Below the pieces are notes generated by a model. The model saw only the letters and a list, made by a program, of their open reading frames with translations, did no database searches and was not told where the DNA came from. Below, piece by piece: positions 5,304 to 6,975 of a stretch of 6,975 nucleotides of DNA. The stretch lies in the NCBI GenBank assembly GCA_964629975.1, contig CAZVUN010000146.1, positions 1 through 6,975 of the forward strand, in the 5' to 3' direction. How positions within the stretch are numbered: the first letter of the stretch is position 1; each line of letters opens with the position of its first letter. This DNA is from G020354085 sp964629975 (GTDB lineage Bacteria; Pseudomonadota; Gammaproteobacteria; Acidiferrobacterales; Sulfurifustaceae). Both the position numbers and the translations under genes were made by a program.

Positions 5304-6975
5304 GCACGGCCTCCATTACGGCCTGGTCCTCGGGGACGCCCTTCTGGCGCGCGGTGCGGATGACGCTGAGGACATGCTTGTAGTCCTTGGGCATGACCTT
5401 GACGAAACGGCCTTGCACCGCCTTCCAGTCATCGAGCAGGCCCTGCGCCACGCGGCTGGCGGTGTAGCGCGCATGGCGCTTGAGCAGTTCCTTGACGACC
5501 TCGACGTCCTCGCTGTCCGACAGGGTTTCGAGCTCCACCATCGCGAGGTTGCAGCGCGCGCGGAACTCGCCCGCGGCATCGAGGATGTAGGCGACACCGC
5601 CGGACATGCCGGCGGCGAAGTTGCGCCCGGTGCGGCCGATGACCAGCACACGCCCGCCGGTCATGTACTCGCAGCCGTGGTCACCGACGCCTTCGACCAC
5701 GGCGGTGGCGCCGCTGTTGCGCACACAGAAGCGCTCGCCGGCGATGCCGCGGAAATAGGCCTCGCCGCTGGTCGCGCCGTAGAGCGCGACGTTGCCGATC
5801 ACGATATTGTCCTCGGCCACGAATGTCGCCTGGCGCGGCGGATACACAATGATCTTGCCGCCCGACAGGCCCTTGCCGATGTAGTCGTTGGCATCGCCCT
5901 CGAGCGTGAAGCTCACGCCCTTCGGAAGGAAGGCGCCGAAACTCTGGCCGGCCGAGCCGTTGAAATGGATCCGCACCGTGTCCTCGGGCAGACCCGCGGC
6001 GCCATAGCGCTTGGTCACCTCGTGACCGAGGATCGTGCCGACCGTGCGATGTACGTTGCGGATCGGGAGGATCGCCGTGACCGGCTTGCCGGCCTCGAGC
6101 GCCTCGCGCGCGAGCGGCAGGAGGGTGGTCATGTCGAGCGAGCTGTCGAGCCCGTGATCCTGCGCGCGCGTGCAGCGGCGCGCCACCTCCGGGCCGACCG
6201 GCGGCAGCGCCAGCACGCGCGAGAAGTCGAGGCCGCGCGCCTTCCAGTGATCGACCGCCTTCTTCATGTCGAGCAGATCGAGCCGCCCGATCATGTCCTC
6301 CATGCGCCGGAAGCCCAGGCTCGCCATGAGCTCGCGCACCTCCTCGGCCACGAAGCGGAAGAAATTGATCACGTGCTCGGGCTTGCCGGCGAAGCGCCGG
6401 CGCAGCTCCGGGTCCTGCGTGGCGATGCCCACCGGGCAGGTGTTGAGGTGGCACACGCGCATCATGACGCAGCCCATGACCACGAGCGGCGCGGTCGAGA
6501 AGCCGAACTCCTCGGCGCCCATGAGCGCGGCGATCACCACATCGCGCCCGGTCTTCATCTGGCCGTCGACCTGCACGACGATGCGGTCGCGCAGCTTGTT
6601 CATCACCAGCACCTGCTGCGTCTCGGCCAGCCCCAGCTCCCACGGCGCACCGCCGTGCTTTATCGAGGTGAGCGGGCTGGCGCCCGTGCCGCCATCGTGC
6701 CCGGAGATCAGCACCACATCGGCGTGGGCCTTGGCCACACCGGCCGCGACCGTGCCGACGCCGACCTCGGCCACGAGCTTGACGTGGATGCGCGCCTCGC
6801 GGTTGGCGTTCTTCAGATCGTAGATGAGCTGCGCCAGGTCCTCGATCGAATAGATGTCATGATGCGGCGGCGGCGAGATCAGGCCGACACCGGGCGTGGA
6901 GTGGCGCACGCGCGCGATCCACGGATAGACCTTGCCGCCGGGCAGCTGCCCGCCCTCGCCGGGCTTGGCGCCCTG
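5296..6975 (-). CDS. gltB: Glutamate synthase [NADPH] large (alpha) subunit, C-terminal part (5' end outside window)
   Basis: Only the last 559 residues of a protein that is usually about 1,500 long are present; the frame is open to the right edge, so the true start and the amidotransferase domain are outside. What is seen: the FMN-binding synthase domain from its middle (KPGEGGQLPG, fragment residues 4-13; STPGVGLISPPPHHDIYS near 25-42; the glycine-rich VLISGHDGGTGASPL near 88-102). The [3Fe-4S] cluster cysteines are C169, C175 and C180 (CVMMRVCHLNTC). The C-terminal beta-helix (GXGXG) domain spans about 335-467, with repeats such as LYGATSGEAYFRGIAGERF and GVGDHGCEYMTGGRVLVIG. Here 2-oxoglutarate reacts with ammonia released from glutamine in the missing N-terminal domain, using electrons supplied by GltD. 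The stop codon overlaps the start of gltD. No frameshift or missing cluster residue is visible. Confidence 0.97.
   Translation of the reverse strand, partial: QGAKPGEGGQLPGGKVYPWIARVRHSTPGVGLISPPPHHDIYSIEDLAQLIYDLKNANREARIHVKLVAEVGVGTVAAGVAKAHADVVLISGHDGGTGASPLTSIKHGGAPWELGLAETQQVLVMNKLRDRIVVQVDGQMKTGRDVVIAALMGAEEFGFSTAPLVVMGCVMMRVCHLNTCPVGIATQDPELRRRFAGKPEHVINFFRFVAEEVRELMASLGFRRMEDMIGRLDLLDMKKAVDHWKARGLDFSRVLALPPVGPEVARRCTRAQDHGLDSSLDMTTLLPLAREALEAGKPVTAILPIRNVHRTVGTILGHEVTKRYGAAGLPEDTVRIHFNGSAGQSFGAFLPKGVSFTLEGDANDYIGKGLSGGKIIVYPPRQATFVAEDNIVIGNVALYGATSGEAYFRGIAGERFCVRNSGATAVVEGVGDHGCEYMTGGRVLVIGRTGRNFAAGMSGGVAYILDAAGEFRARCNLAMVELETLSDSEDVEVVKELLKRHARYTASRVAQGLLDDWKAVQGRFVKVMPKDYKHVLSVIRTARQKGVPEDQAVMEAVHG

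Noticed and set aside
2402..5363. Two long plus-strand open frames (2402-3949 and 3708-5363) opposite hemE and gltD
   Set aside because: They mirror the codon structure of hemE and gltD, have no ribosome sites or family motifs that I can see, and overlap each other.

Overview
The window is high-GC, densely coded bacterial DNA in which every supported protein gene lies on the minus strand. The gene order gltB-gltD-hemE, the protobacterial-type protein sequences and the codon use suggest a gammaproteobacterium. The same gltB-gltD-hemE order is known in Pseudomonas. The downstream genes are not ones I can place in a genus, so a less-studied high-GC lineage is likely. I see no tRNA, rRNA, CRISPR array, insertion sequence or phage gene.

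Layout in the direction of transcription, from the right end leftward. (1) 6975-5296 holds the C-terminal 559 residues of the glutamate synthase large subunit (gltB); the rest lies outside the window. (2) 5303-3858 is gltD, the small subunit, overlapping gltB by 8 nt. (3) 3784-2720 is hemE, uroporphyrinogen decarboxylase. (4) 2701-2291 is a small cysteine-containing protein I do not recognise, 18 nt after hemE. (5) 2290-2008 is a leader with a candidate promoter, an orphan Shine-Dalgarno site and a perfect 12-bp hairpin. (6) 2007-661 is a diguanylate cyclase with an intact GGEEF active site and I-site. (7) 660-415 is an intergenic stretch with several perfect stem-loops, including a terminator-like one. 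(8) 414-1 is the N-terminal 138 residues of another protein; it starts at TTG and has the same N-terminal layout as the diguanylate cyclase, so it is probably a tandem paralogue.

How the genes work together: GltB and GltD form NADPH-dependent glutamate synthase, which makes glutamate from glutamine and 2-oxoglutarate. HemE acts in tetrapyrrole synthesis, which in most gammaproteobacteria begins from glutamate, so the first three genes are a conserved metabolic run. The left part is a separate signalling unit built around cyclic di-GMP. The most interesting material is there: two related proteins sharing an unnamed helical N-terminal domain plus an Ala/Pro linker, each with a perfect hairpin just upstream of its ribosome binding site.
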